Assembly (NCBI GenBank): GCA_027483445.1
Contig: JAIXUS010000042.1
Location: forward strand, 1 to 64,000
Direction: 5' to 3'
DNA from: Bacteroidota bacterium
Lineage (GTDB): Bacteria; Bacteroidota; Bacteroidia; M30B66
DNA length: 64,000 nucleotides
This document shows, one piece after another, positions 35,972 to 44,623 of this stretch. The first letter of the stretch is position 1. Every line of letters starts with the position of its first letter. Below the pieces are notes generated by a model that did not search any database, had not been told where the DNA came from, and saw only the letters and a program-made list of their open reading frames with translations. The position numbers and the translations under genes are program-made.

Positions 35972-38900
35972 ATGCTCAGGCATTTCTGTTTTTTCTTTTA
36001 TATGGTTTTGCTGTTTTTCGCCTTTCCGGCGGATGGCCAGTTCTATACAGGCTCGCAGCTCGACTTTGGGAAAAATCGCGTGCAATACAATCCAGTTGTT
36101 TGGGAGTTTTATCGATACAAAAGCTTCGATGTCTTTTTCTACACTGGCGGCAAGGAGCTTTCGCATTTAACGGCAGAGGCCGCACAGCGGATGATTACCG
36201 ACTTTGAGGCCCGGTTTAACTATAGCCTTGAGAATCGTCCGCAAATTATTCTCTTTACCCGATTAAGCGACCTAAAGCAAACCAACCTGGGCACCGCTCC
36301 CGAGTTGGCCAATAACCCCGGAGGCCTCAGCAGAACCGCCGGAAATAAAATTTTGCTAAACCTCGAAAGCGGAACAGTGGCCTTTCTAAGCCAATTGCGT
36401 ATGGGCTTGTGTGCCGCCTTTGTGCAGGAACTGCTTTATGGAGGGAATTTGCGCGAACGGGTAAGGAGCAAAGCCGTACTCACCTTACCGCCTTGGTTCG
36501 AAAAGGGATTGATTCGCTACCTCTGTGAACCTTGGACAAGCGACGAAATCAGCAGGGTGCGCGATGGGTTCATCCACAACCGCTACTTGCATCTAGCCCG
36601 GCTCGATGGCGAAGAAGCCCTCCTGGCCGGAAAATCTTTTTGGGCCTTTATTGGCGCCGTGTATGGCGAGAAAGTGATTCCCGATATACTCGAGGCTACC
36701 CGCGCCAACCGCAACGTAGATGGCGGATTGCAAGCTGCATTGTCGATGGCTACACGGGGATTGATTCAGGAATGGCTTAATTATCTCGATAAGAATTACT
36801 TCGCGGTCGAAAAGGAAGTTCAAGCCGAGCAACGTAAAGCCATCCAGGGGAAACCCCGCCGCAGCTATTCTTACCCGCAATTGGCCCTAAGCCGCGACGG
36901 AAAAAAGCTGGCCTGGGTTCGCAACGAATTCGGAAAAGTGAGAATCTACCTGAGCGATAGCGCCGGAAAAAACCGCAGCATAATCTTTAGCGCCGGTTTC
37001 AAACTACGTGGTCTAAACGATTACACCTGGCCTGTACTGGCCTGGCATCCACAACATTTATTGGTGTTTACCGACGAACACAAAGGCCGCCTGAGAATCC
37101 ACTTTTACAACCCCGAAACAAAGTCCCGAGAAACCAAGTTCCTCAACGACATGAGCAAAGTACACTCTATCGATGTTTCTCCCGATGGTAAAACACTCTT
37201 GGTTTGTGGCATTAGAAACGGACAAAGCGACATTTTCCTGTATAACAACATTGCCAATACCTGGCAAGCACTCAGTCAGGACCGTTGGGACGAAGCCCAT
37301 GCCCGTTGGCTGCCCGATGGCGAACATATCGTATTCAGCTCTAACCGAACCACCGATAGTCTGTTTCCCAAGTTAAAGGTTCGTGTTCCACTCTTTCCCG
37401 AAGCCAACCACGATCTGTTTCAGCTCAATGTATACGATAAAAGTGTTGCGCTCCGAAGGCTCACCCAAACGCCCGAAATACATGAACACTCAGCCGAAGT
37501 GCTGAATAACCAGAGTTTACGTTATTTGAGCAATGCCAACGGTGTAACCAATCTTTATGCTGGCTTTTTCGACAGCACTATTGCCTACATCGACACGAGC
37601 ATACATTACCGGTATTTTCTACGTTCGCAGGCACTTACCAACAATGCACGCTCTATTGAGCAACACAGCTGTGCGCCCGACGGAAGCGCTCTGGAATTGG
37701 TTTACAACCGCGGGAGCTGGAACCTGTATAAACGCCCTGCCGAAGCCGTATGGTCATCCGGTGTTAACCGGCCAAACCTACCTGATTTACCTTCTGCTGC
37801 TCGGCTGGAGACCCGGCCTAAAACTGAGAAAGACACCCTCTCAGAAACCAATTCAGTGATTCGGCGTTACGTTTTCGCCGAGAAGGAACAACAACAGGGC
37901 GGGCTTAAACCAGCAAGTACGTCTCAAGCCGCAGATACGTTCCGACTCACCAAGCAGAGGATGTATGAAACGGCTTGGTATACCGAAGGACTAAGCACTC
38001 GAATCGACCGGAGTTTCCTCAATCAAACCTATCAGCCTTATTCTGAAGGGGGCTACTTTAATCCGGCTTTGAATGGATTATTCAGGATTAGCCTGGCCGA
38101 TTTGTTCGAAGACTACCGCATTATTGGAGGTTTTCGTTTGGCTTCCAACCTCACCGGGAACGAGTATCTCGTTAGCGTGCAACATCTGCGCAACCGGAAC
38201 GACCACCTGCTCACCTTTCACCGACAGGGCATTCAAACAGCCAGCACAACCGGAAGCCGAACCTTGCTCCACAGCCTTCAATACGGCTTCACCCGTCCGG
38301 TTAGCCCACTGTTCCGCTTGCACATGTCGGCTATGGTAAGGCACGATCAGACCGAGTTTCTTTCGACCGATTTAGCCAATCTGAATCGTAGGCCTCAGGG
38401 CAATTTTTGGGCGCAAGCCAAGGCGGAAATCGTTTTCGACAACCACTTCTCGGAAGGCCCCAACCTGATGTCGGGTGAACGCATTAAGGCCACTTTGGAG
38501 CACTTCCGCGACCCTGCCAATGGCCAAAGATCAACCACAGTATTGGGTTTTGATGCCCGACATTATAGCCTGATCACCCGCGAGTTAATGCTGGGCGCTC
38601 GATTGGCCGGCGCAACTTCAGTAGGGCCCGGAAAAGTGCTGTTCTACCTTGGCGGCGTGGATGGATGGCTAATTCCACGCTTCGACAATTCTGTGTCGCC
38701 ATCAACCCAGAATTATCTGTTTCAAACCCTTGCGACGCCCGTGAGAGGATTCATACAAAACATCCGAAACGGAAATAGCTTTGCCGTAAGCAATGTAGAA
38801 TTGCGCTGGAACCTGATTCGTTTCTTCGCCCGTTACCCTTTGCGTAACGAGTTTCTCAATTCTATGCAATTGCTGGGCTTCGCCGATGGCGGCACGGCCT

Positions 38901-39133
38901 TCACAGGTCCATCGCCCTACTCAGAGGAAAACACCTTTAACCAAAAAGTTATTGAAAGCGGACCTATAAAAGTAACCTTGAAGAATCAGGAGGAGCCACT
39001 CGTAATGGGTTTCGGTACAGGCTTGAGAGTGAGGTTGTTTGGTTATTTTGTGCGGGCCGATTATGCCTGGGGAATTCTCGACGGTCGAAGAATGCCCGGG
39101 GTTTTCTACCTTTCGCTGGCCAACGACTTTTAA
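35972..39133 (+). CDS. Large envelope protein: peptidase-MA-like, WD40/TolB-like propeller and C-terminal beta-barrel
   Basis: The protein has 1053 residues with a signal peptide (FFYMVLLFFAFPADGQ). Residues about 30-290 resemble a peptidase MA-like domain: EFYRYKSFDVFFYTGGKE and FVQELLYGG, although the usual HExxH is replaced by VQELL, so it is probably not catalytic. Residues about 300-620 are TolB/PD40-type propeller blades (LALSRDGKKLAWVRNEFGKV, SIDVSPDGKTLLVCGI, ARWLPDGEHIVFSSNRTTDS). From about 680 the sequence is strand-rich and resembles the Omp85/surface-antigen barrel, ending in SLANDF with a terminal Phe. A near-consensus TACTTTTA sits 5 nt before the ATG. The function is unknown. 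Confidence 0.75.
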   Translation: MLRHFCFFFYMVLLFFAFPADGQFYTGSQLDFGKNRVQYNPVVWEFYRYKSFDVFFYTGGKELSHLTAEAAQRMITDFEARFNYSLENRPQIILFTRLSDLKQTNLGTAPELANNPGGLSRTAGNKILLNLESGTVAFLSQLRMGLCAAFVQELLYGGNLRERVRSKAVLTLPPWFEKGLIRYLCEPWTSDEISRVRDGFIHNRYLHLARLDGEEALLAGKSFWAFIGAVYGEKVIPDILEATRANRNVDGGLQAALSMATRGLIQEWLNYLDKNYFAVEKEVQAEQRKAIQGKPRRSYSYPQLALSRDGKKLAWVRNEFGKVRIYLSDSAGKNRSIIFSAGFKLRGLNDYTWPVLAWHPQHLLVFTDEHKGRLRIHFYNPETKSRETKFLNDMSKVHSIDVSPDGKTLLVCGIRNGQSDIFLYNNIANTWQALSQDRWDEAHARWLPDGEHIVFSSNRTTDSLFPKLKVRVPLFPEANHDLFQLNVYDKSVALRRLTQTPEIHEHSAEVLNNQSLRYLSNANGVTNLYAGFFDSTIAYIDTSIHYRYFLRSQALTNNARSIEQHSCAPDGSALELVYNRGSWNLYKRPAEAVWSSGVNRPNLPDLPSAARLETRPKTEKDTLSETNSVIRRYVFAEKEQQQGGLKPASTSQAADTFRLTKQRMYETAWYTEGLSTRIDRSFLNQTYQPYSEGGYFNPALNGLFRISLADLFEDYRIIGGFRLASNLTGNEYLVSVQHLRNRNDHLLTFHRQGIQTASTTGSRTLLHSLQYGFTRPVSPLFRLHMSAMVRHDQTEFLSTDLANLNRRPQGNFWAQAKAEIVFDNHFSEGPNLMSGERIKATLEHFRDPANGQRSTTVLGFDARHYSLITRELMLGARLAGATSVGPGKVLFYLGGVDGWLIPRFDNSVSPSTQNYLFQTLATPVRGFIQNIRNGNSFAVSNVELRWNLIRFFARYPLRNEFLNSMQLLGFADGGTAFTGPSPYSEENTFNQKVIESGPIKVTLKNQEEPLVMGFGTGLRVRLFGYFVRADYAWGILDGRRMPGVFYLSLANDF

Positions 39134-39150
39134 ACTTAAGCTTTGTGAAA

Positions 39151-39519
39151 ATGGACACCAATACCTTAATCATTCTCCTCCTGGTGGGGCTTTTTGCCGG
39201 TTTCTCTAGCGGTATGATTGGCATCGGAGGAGGAATAATTATCGTTCCAGCGCTGGTTTACTTTCTTTCTTTATCTCAACATCAAGCCCAAGGCGTAAGT
39301 ATTGGCATGCTCCTGATGCCTGTAGGCTTTTTGGCCGCTTACAATTATTACAAGCAGGGAAACCTAAACTTCAACTACAGCCTGATTATTGGAATTACCT
39401 TTATTGCCGGCGCCTACTTTGGCTCTAAAGTATCTCTAGCCTTAGACCCATCGCTGATGCGTAGAATTTTCGGGGTTGTAATTTTATTGATTGCCCTCAA
39501 AATGATCTTCAACAAATAG
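39151..39519 (+). CDS. Half-size TauE/SafE-like membrane protein
   Basis: 122 residues from ATG 39151 (a GTG two codons upstream is also open). Four membrane helices: LIILLLVGLFAGFSSGMIGI with a glycine-rich GIGGGIIIVPALVYFL motif typical of TauE/SafE repeats, SIGMLLMPVGFLAAYNYYKQ, YSLIIGITFIAGAYFGSKVS, and IFGVVILLIALKMIF. Full TauE/SafE transporters have two such halves and about 250 residues, so this one may dimerise. The substrate (sulphite or an organosulphonate in the family) is unknown. It sits 17 nt after the large envelope gene and 7 nt before the amidohydrolase. Confidence 0.75.
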   Translation: MDTNTLIILLLVGLFAGFSSGMIGIGGGIIIVPALVYFLSLSQHQAQGVSIGMLLMPVGFLAAYNYYKQGNLNFNYSLIIGITFIAGAYFGSKVSLALDPSLMRRIFGVVILLIALKMIFNK

Positions 39520-39526
39520 TGCGCAC

Positions 39527-40714
39527 ATGATTTCAATTGAAGCCGTAAGAAACCGTGCAGCACAATTGTTTCCGCTTCTATCGGAAGTGCGTCGGCATCT
39601 TCATGCCCACCCCGAACTTTCCTTTCAAGAGTTCGAAACCTCTGAATTCCTCCAAAAAAAGTTGGGCGAACATCAAATCCCTTTTCAGGATGGATGGGTA
39701 GAAACGGGAATTTTAGCACAGATTGAAGGTCGAAATGCCGGTAAACATGTAGCGCTTAGAGGCGACATGGATGCTTTGCCAATTCAGGAACTTAGCGAGG
39801 TGAGCTATGCCTCGCGCAACGAGGGAATTATGCATGCTTGTGGACATGATGTTCACAGCACTTGTCTTTTAGGGGCAGGAATTCTCTTGAATGAGTTAAA
39901 AGGCTTTTGGGATGGAAAGTTGAGCCTTGTATTTCAGCCGGGCGAAGAGAAGCTACCCGGTGGGGCGAGCAAAATGCTTCAAGCCGGCCTTTTTCAAAAC
40001 GACGCCCCTGATGCCATCATTGCCCTTCATGTGTTTCCAGAATTGGAAGCCGGAAAAATCGGATTTCGCCCCGGCATGTACATGGCCTCCACCGATGAAC
40101 TGTATTTCAAGGTTAAAGGCCAAGGCGGGCATGCCGCGATGCCTCATCAGCTGCGCGACCCTGTTTTTGCGGCGGCTCAACTTGTTTTGGCCCTTCAGCA
40201 GGTTAGCAGCCGTTTAGGGCCTCCTGCCGTGCCTACAGTCTTGTCGATTGGGAGCGTGCACGCAAATGGAACTACCAATGTGATTCCTTCGGAGGTTAAC
40301 CTCTCCGGTACGTTCAGAACGATGCAAGAGGATTGGCGCAAACAGGCACACCAGCACATTGAGCGCATTGCCCGCGAAACCGGTGCGCAGTGCGGTGTAG
40401 AAATCGAAGTGGAAATCAGAAAGGGCTACCCTATGTTGGAAAACGACCCCCACGTTACTTCTCTGGCTCGCCAAGCCGGTGTTGAGTTATTGGGAGAGGA
40501 CTCTGTGGCCGACCTCGCCTTGCGTATGACAGCCGAAGATTTCGCCTGGTTCGCTCAACGCTTCCCGGCTTGCTTTTATCGGCTCGGAACCCGTGCTGAC
40601 GATGGGCGCTTTTCGGCCGGCGTTCATACTCCGCAGTTCGACATCGACGAGCAAGCTTTGATTACAGGCGTGGCCAGCCTAAGCTGGATTGCCTTAAAAC
40701 TATTGAAAAGCTGA
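39527..40714 (+). CDS. M20-family amidohydrolase (N-acyl-amino-acid or hippurate hydrolase type)
   Basis: The protein has 395 residues, the normal length. Metal and catalytic motifs: RRHLHAHPELSFQEFETSEF at the N-terminus, ALRGDMDALPIQE, MHACGHDVHSTCLLGAG (metal-binding Cys and His), FQPGEEKLPGGASKM (catalytic Glu), and MTAEDFAWFAQRFP near the end. The lid domain has GQGGHAAMP. The enzyme cleaves N-acyl amides in the cytoplasm. It ends the run of three plus-strand genes beginning at 35972. Confidence 0.9.
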   Translation: MISIEAVRNRAAQLFPLLSEVRRHLHAHPELSFQEFETSEFLQKKLGEHQIPFQDGWVETGILAQIEGRNAGKHVALRGDMDALPIQELSEVSYASRNEGIMHACGHDVHSTCLLGAGILLNELKGFWDGKLSLVFQPGEEKLPGGASKMLQAGLFQNDAPDAIIALHVFPELEAGKIGFRPGMYMASTDELYFKVKGQGGHAAMPHQLRDPVFAAAQLVLALQQVSSRLGPPAVPTVLSIGSVHANGTTNVIPSEVNLSGTFRTMQEDWRKQAHQHIERIARETGAQCGVEIEVEIRKGYPMLENDPHVTSLARQAGVELLGEDSVADLALRMTAEDFAWFAQRFPACFYRLGTRADDGRFSAGVHTPQFDIDEQALITGVASLSWIALKLLKS

Positions 40715-40833
40715 TCCGTCAAGTCCTGGCTTCTTCAAATCAACGCCAAACCGCTCAAGCATTATGGCCAAATTTGAGAAGTGCTTTTACCCGCCTTGCG
40801 CGGCGATGCATTAAATCTTCGGGAATTTTCGAC

Positions 40834-42390
40834 TTAAAGACCGGTTACCAAATCGCTCAGCGCTTCCTCGTTGGTAAACGGTGCCTGATGCACGTATTTC
40901 AAGCCCAGAGCCCGCAAGGCCTCCGAAGTTGTACGCCCGATAGAAACATACTGCCCGTTGGGTAATCCGCACGATTGGTAAAATGCAGTAACAGAAGCCG
41001 GACTGGTAAACACGTAGACATCGGCCTGTTCTTCAAGCTGTATTTTCCTTGGCTGAGGCTCATACACCACAACTTCATGCACAGCGGCATGTCCTTCGAG
41101 CGTTTTTTGAACCGTACGAAGGCTTTCAGACGATATCGGAAAAAGCACTTGTTGCCCCTTGGCTTTTTCGAGGAAGGCCAGGGCCGTATCGCGTGTAGAC
41201 CCGTCGCTGCCAACGAAGTCGGCCTGATAGCCTTCCGAGCGAAGCGCTGCGGCAGTGCCTGAGCCCAAAGCCGCGAGTCGCGTGCCTGTAGGGATTGATA
41301 GCGATTGCTGGAAAAAATGCTCAACCGTTCGCTTACTGCTGAAGAAAATCCACTCCGTATAAGGAATTACAGGAACTTCGATAGTTGAGTAGGCTATGGG
41401 GTTGATGGCCGTAGTCTTATAGCCGAGTTGTTGCATCCTTTTGATGAACAAAGGCGATTCTTCAGGTTCACGGCTGATGTAAACATGCTTGCTTTCACTA
41501 CGTCGAAGAGCCAACAGCGCTTTTTCGGCCAACAGCTTGGGTTGGGCCGACTCTACATATACCCTTCGAAAGGCCGAACCGTCGAGTGGCAGAAGCGAAG
41601 CCCAAAGGCGAAAGCCCCGCGATGTACTTTCGCACCAGGCGCCCAAAGGCAATTGGCAACCTCCGTCGAGTTGGTTTAGTATGCGACGCTCCGCGTAGAT
41701 GGCCTCAGCAACTTCTGAATGGTGAATCGCCCGTAAAACCTCATGCATACGGTCGTCAGATTCTCTAATCTGATACGCCAAAACACCTTGTGCTGGTGCC
41801 GGTATAAATTGGTAGGGCGGAAGTATACTCCGAATTAACGGATTCAGATTCAGCTGCAGCCTGTTTAGTCCTGCCGACGCAAGCATGATAGCGTCGTATT
41901 CTTTAGCATGCAGTTTTTGCACCCGAGTAGGAACATTCCCACGTAAGTCGCGAATCTCAAGATCGGGTCGAATCTCGAGCAACTGTGATTTTCTTCTCAG
42001 CGATGAGGTTCCAACCACAGCCCCCATTTTTAAGCCTAAAGGCTGGAGCGGATCGGCGGCGTCGGGTTGAATGAGAAGCGATTCAGAACAGTCTTCCCGA
42101 TACGAAACTGCGGCAATTGCAAGTCCGGGAGCCGAAACAGTCGGAAGATCCTTGTGTGAGTGAACGGCCAAGTCAATGCTTTGGTCGAGAAGGGCCTCTT
42201 CCAGCTCTTTGGTGAAAAAGCCTTTACCCTCGAGCTTATCGAATGAGAGGTGTTGGATTTTATCGCCCTGCGTTTTAATCACCCTAATTTCTACAATGTA
42301 TCCTAGGGCTTCGAGTTGTTCGCGGGTAAAATGTGCTTGCCAGAGCGCCAGGTCGCTGCCTCTGGAGCCAATAACGATGCTTTTGTTCAT
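40834..42390 (-). CDS. hemC: Bifunctional porphobilinogen deaminase / uroporphyrinogen-III synthase (HemC-HemD fusion)
   Basis: 518 residues from ATG 42390; the longer upstream frame is an artefact overlapping hemA. Residues 1-300 are HemC: IGSRGSDLALWQAHF, VHSHKDLPT (catalytic Asp region), GTSSLRRKSQLLEIRPDLEI (substrate-binding Arg), and DGGCQLPLGAWC, whose Cys245 would bind the dipyrromethane cofactor. Residues about 305-518 are HemD: HVYISREPEESPLFIKRMQQ, EWIFFSSKRTVEHFFQQ, ADVYVFTSPASVTAFYQSCG, YVSIGRTTSEALRALG. The enzyme would turn porphobilinogen into uroporphyrinogen III in one chain. The start overlaps the hemA stop as ATGA, so translation is coupled. Confidence 0.9.
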   Translation of the reverse strand: MNKSIVIGSRGSDLALWQAHFTREQLEALGYIVEIRVIKTQGDKIQHLSFDKLEGKGFFTKELEEALLDQSIDLAVHSHKDLPTVSAPGLAIAAVSYREDCSESLLIQPDAADPLQPLGLKMGAVVGTSSLRRKSQLLEIRPDLEIRDLRGNVPTRVQKLHAKEYDAIMLASAGLNRLQLNLNPLIRSILPPYQFIPAPAQGVLAYQIRESDDRMHEVLRAIHHSEVAEAIYAERRILNQLDGGCQLPLGAWCESTSRGFRLWASLLPLDGSAFRRVYVESAQPKLLAEKALLALRRSESKHVYISREPEESPLFIKRMQQLGYKTTAINPIAYSTIEVPVIPYTEWIFFSSKRTVEHFFQQSLSIPTGTRLAALGSGTAAALRSEGYQADFVGSDGSTRDTALAFLEKAKGQQVLFPISSESLRTVQKTLEGHAAVHEVVVYEPQPRKIQLEEQADVYVFTSPASVTAFYQSCGLPNGQYVSIGRTTSEALRALGLKYVHQAPFTNEEALSDLVTGL

Positions 42391-43619
42391 GCTTCTCTGG
42401 AGTCGAGTAGAATTTCGCGGGCCATTTTCATCGGCATCGAGATGTACTTCTTTTCCAGATAGGTAAGCATTTTCTCTAAGACCTCCCGACCGCTGTCGTC
42501 GAGACTGCTCAATTCGCGCGCAAACACCGTTGTGGTAGCATGTTCGCGAATCTCTCTTACCATGCGAGGCACTTCTTTCATGGCCAGTTCGACTTGGCGC
42601 TGACGGTATAAATTGCGGAATTCCTGCATTTGTTCGGCGAGGATAGCCTCGCATTGCTGGAGGGCATTCCGCCTTAAGGCAAGATTTTCTTCCGCAGCTT
42701 GTTTCAACGACTCCACCAAAATGGGGGTCACTGAAAATTGGCGGTAAACAGCAGGGTCAACATCAGCCGGAATGGCTAAATCGACCACTATTTTGGAGGA
42801 TGTATCGCCCTGAAGCAAACGACCGTAAAGCTCAGGGTCGATGATATGGTTGGCGGCGGCAGTACAGGCAATAAGAACATCAAAGCCGCTGGTGTAGTGT
42901 GGCAAAGCGTCTAAGGCAAAAGCGGAGCCGTTCAAGGAGGCTGCTAGCGTTTCCGCATTCTTTACACTGCGGTTAAACAATACAAACTTGTGATAGCCTT
43001 GTTTTTTCAGGTATTTGCACAAATTGGTATTGGTTTGTCCCGTTCCGATGACCAGAATACGGGCGTTTTTGGGAACATTCAGCCCTTTGAGTGTTCTGTG
43101 TGCCAAAGAAACAACCGATACTGGATTTCGCGAAACGCTAGTGTCGGTAAAGACGCGTTTTGCCGTTTCGATCGTCGATTTAAGCAACAGTCGAATAAAA
43201 TCACCCGAGAGTTCCATCGCTACCGATTCTTCAAAGGCTGTTCTTACCTGCGTGATGATTTCACGCTCGCCGACCACAAGCGAATCCAAAGATGAGGCTA
43301 CACTAAAAAAATGGTGGACAGCCTGATCGCCTCTAAAAAACAGAGCACGCTGAGCGGCATCATGTTGAATAGTCGTCTTTTTTTCGGCCAGTAAGCAATT
43401 GAAGAAGCGGAACAGAAAATCAGATTCGTGTAGAAAGTCGCTAACCACCAAAAATTCTACGCGGTTACACGTGCTCAAGTACATGAGCTCCTTAATTTGC
43501 ATAGTGTTCCGGAGATTTTCGAGCACATCTTTGCGCTGATCAGGAGCAATATGAAACTGCCCCACCTGATCTAAAGAAGTGTTCTTGTGCGTGAATGCTA
43601 TGATTCCGAAATCTTTCAT
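42387..43619 (-). CDS. hemA: Glutamyl-tRNA reductase
   Basis: The protein has 410 residues. It reduces glutamyl-tRNA to glutamate-1-semialdehyde, the first step of C5-pathway haem synthesis. The catalytic motif MYLSTCNRVEFLVV (Cys nucleophile) is present, followed by the NADPH domain (NARILVIGTGQTNTNLCKYL) and a C-terminal dimerisation helix (LAEQMQEFRNLYRQRQVELA). The start matches the family, and a TACTTTTG element lies 15 nt upstream. It is first in the hemA-hemCD operon, which again shows that this organism makes 5-aminolevulinate from glutamate. Confidence 0.95.
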   Translation of the reverse strand: MKDFGIIAFTHKNTSLDQVGQFHIAPDQRKDVLENLRNTMQIKELMYLSTCNRVEFLVVSDFLHESDFLFRFFNCLLAEKKTTIQHDAAQRALFFRGDQAVHHFFSVASSLDSLVVGEREIITQVRTAFEESVAMELSGDFIRLLLKSTIETAKRVFTDTSVSRNPVSVVSLAHRTLKGLNVPKNARILVIGTGQTNTNLCKYLKKQGYHKFVLFNRSVKNAETLAASLNGSAFALDALPHYTSGFDVLIACTAAANHIIDPELYGRLLQGDTSSKIVVDLAIPADVDPAVYRQFSVTPILVESLKQAAEENLALRRNALQQCEAILAEQMQEFRNLYRQRQVELAMKEVPRMVREIREHATTTVFARELSSLDDSGREVLEKMLTYLEKKYISMPMKMAREILLDSREA

Positions 43620-43634
43620 GCTTTAACTACGCCA

Positions 43635-43642
43635 CAAAAGTA
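43635..43642 (-). promoter_or_regulatory. -7 element of hemA
   Basis: TACTTTTG on the minus strand matches TAnnTTTG and lies 15 nt upstream of ATG 43619. The intergenic stretch 43643-43990 is AT-rich with no recognised gene. Confidence 0.6.
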
Positions 43643-43993
43643 CCGTGAGAGCCCGGCTTCTTTTGTCATTGGATTGTCAAAGGGCCTCCGGAAAAGCGCA
43701 TTGACGCCTTATTTAAACTCAGTTTAAATAAACAAAGCTCCTCAGCGAAATGTCAAAAAAGACTGGGGATAGCGATTGTTTCGCTTTCGAACAGGAATTA
43801 ACTCTTATGAAAAAATATTTTTTTTTTCAATACTCCTTTGGGGTGATTATTTTGATAAAACCCAAAGGGAATCGATTCAAATATTTGAATTTCAGTTAAA
43901 TAGTCATTTTCGGTGTAGAATTATTTACTTTAGAACTACTCTGTTTTTGTCGTTAGACTTACAAAAATAAGATGATAATATTATTTATGTTTT

Positions 43994-44001
43994 TAATTTT
44001 G
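43994..44001 (+). promoter_or_regulatory. -7 element of the XRE gene at 44036
   Basis: TAATTTTG matches TAnnTTTG and lies 34 nt before the ATG. The upstream 300 bp are strongly AT-rich. Confidence 0.5.
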
Positions 44002-44035
44002 ACAAATAATAAACCAACGTCAATAATTAACCCCC

Positions 44036-44548
44036 ATGAAAAAACAAGCAGACAGACTTCGCCTTATTCGCGTTTCCAAAGGCATGAGTCAAGAGAATGT
44101 TGCCAAGGCACTAGACATTACTGTTGGTGCTTATTCGAAAATTGAAAGAGGTGTTACCAAGTTAAGCCTGAACAGATTAGGCGACCTGGCCCGTATTTTC
44201 GACATTGATCTGAACGATCTCATCCGTTATCTCAACGGCGAATCAGATACCCTTGACAATAAGCTCAATATTCCTGGAGCAGGGCAATCCAGCAACTTCG
44301 GTGGCAGTGTTGCTCCCGACTCGGAGGTAGCTTTGTTGCGTAAAATCATCAACCTCTACGACGAGAGTCGTGAGCTGAATACCAAAACGGTAATTCGAAA
44401 CATGTTCGAAAACAACAATGTGAATATCGGTAGCTTTCTTGATGTGATGAAAGATTGCTCAAATCATCTGGCTTCCCGCAAGCTTGATGCCTCGCAAATC
44501 ACCAACTTTAACAAAGGCCTCGAAAAGCTTGTTGAACTGCTCTCCTAA
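44036..44548 (+). CDS. XRE-family transcriptional regulator
   Basis: The protein has 170 residues. Residues about 5-65 form a Cro/CI helix-turn-helix (LRLIRVSKGMSQENVAKALD, ITVGAYSKIERGVTKLSLNR), followed by IFDIDLNDLIRYL. The remaining 100 residues include a polar linker (NIPGAGQSSNFGGSVAPDSE) and helices that end in FNKGLEKLVELLS; this part may bind a ligand or partner. No operator was recognised. A strong terminator follows, so it is a single-gene unit. It is longer than, and not very similar to, the XRE protein at 7750. Confidence 0.8.
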   Translation: MKKQADRLRLIRVSKGMSQENVAKALDITVGAYSKIERGVTKLSLNRLGDLARIFDIDLNDLIRYLNGESDTLDNKLNIPGAGQSSNFGGSVAPDSEVALLRKIINLYDESRELNTKTVIRNMFENNNVNIGSFLDVMKDCSNHLASRKLDASQITNFNKGLEKLVELLS

Positions 44549-44563
44549 TTAGAACAGTTTGCT

Positions 44564-44598
44564 AAAGCCCACGGTAGTCATGCTGCCGTGGGCTTTTT
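44564..44598 (+). terminator. Rho-independent terminator of the XRE gene
   Basis: Perfect 11-bp stem AAAGCCCACGG (44564-44574) and CCGTGGGCTTT (44586-44596), then further Ts. Confidence 0.9.
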
Positions 44599-44599
44599 G

Positions 44600-44607
44600 T
44601 ATGTTTG
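44600..44607 (+). promoter_or_regulatory. -7 element of the glycosyltransferase gene
   Basis: TATGTTTG follows the terminator T-run directly and lies 16 nt before ATG 44624, so the -33 region would fall inside the terminator stem. Confidence 0.5.
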
Positions 44608-44623
44608 AGCGAAATATTCCGCT

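Noticed and set aside
36413-36442. Active metalloprotease in the 1053-residue protein
   Set aside because: The position of the usual HExxH reads FVQELLYGG, so the metal-binding His residues are missing.
42391-42654. N-terminal extension of the HemC-HemD fusion
   Set aside because: It overlaps hemA in another frame and has no coding character; the real start is the ATG in the ATGA overlap at 42390.
43776-43970. 64-codon ORF in the AT-rich gap before the XRE gene
   Set aside because: Composition is that of non-coding AT-rich DNA, with no start context and no recognised similarity.
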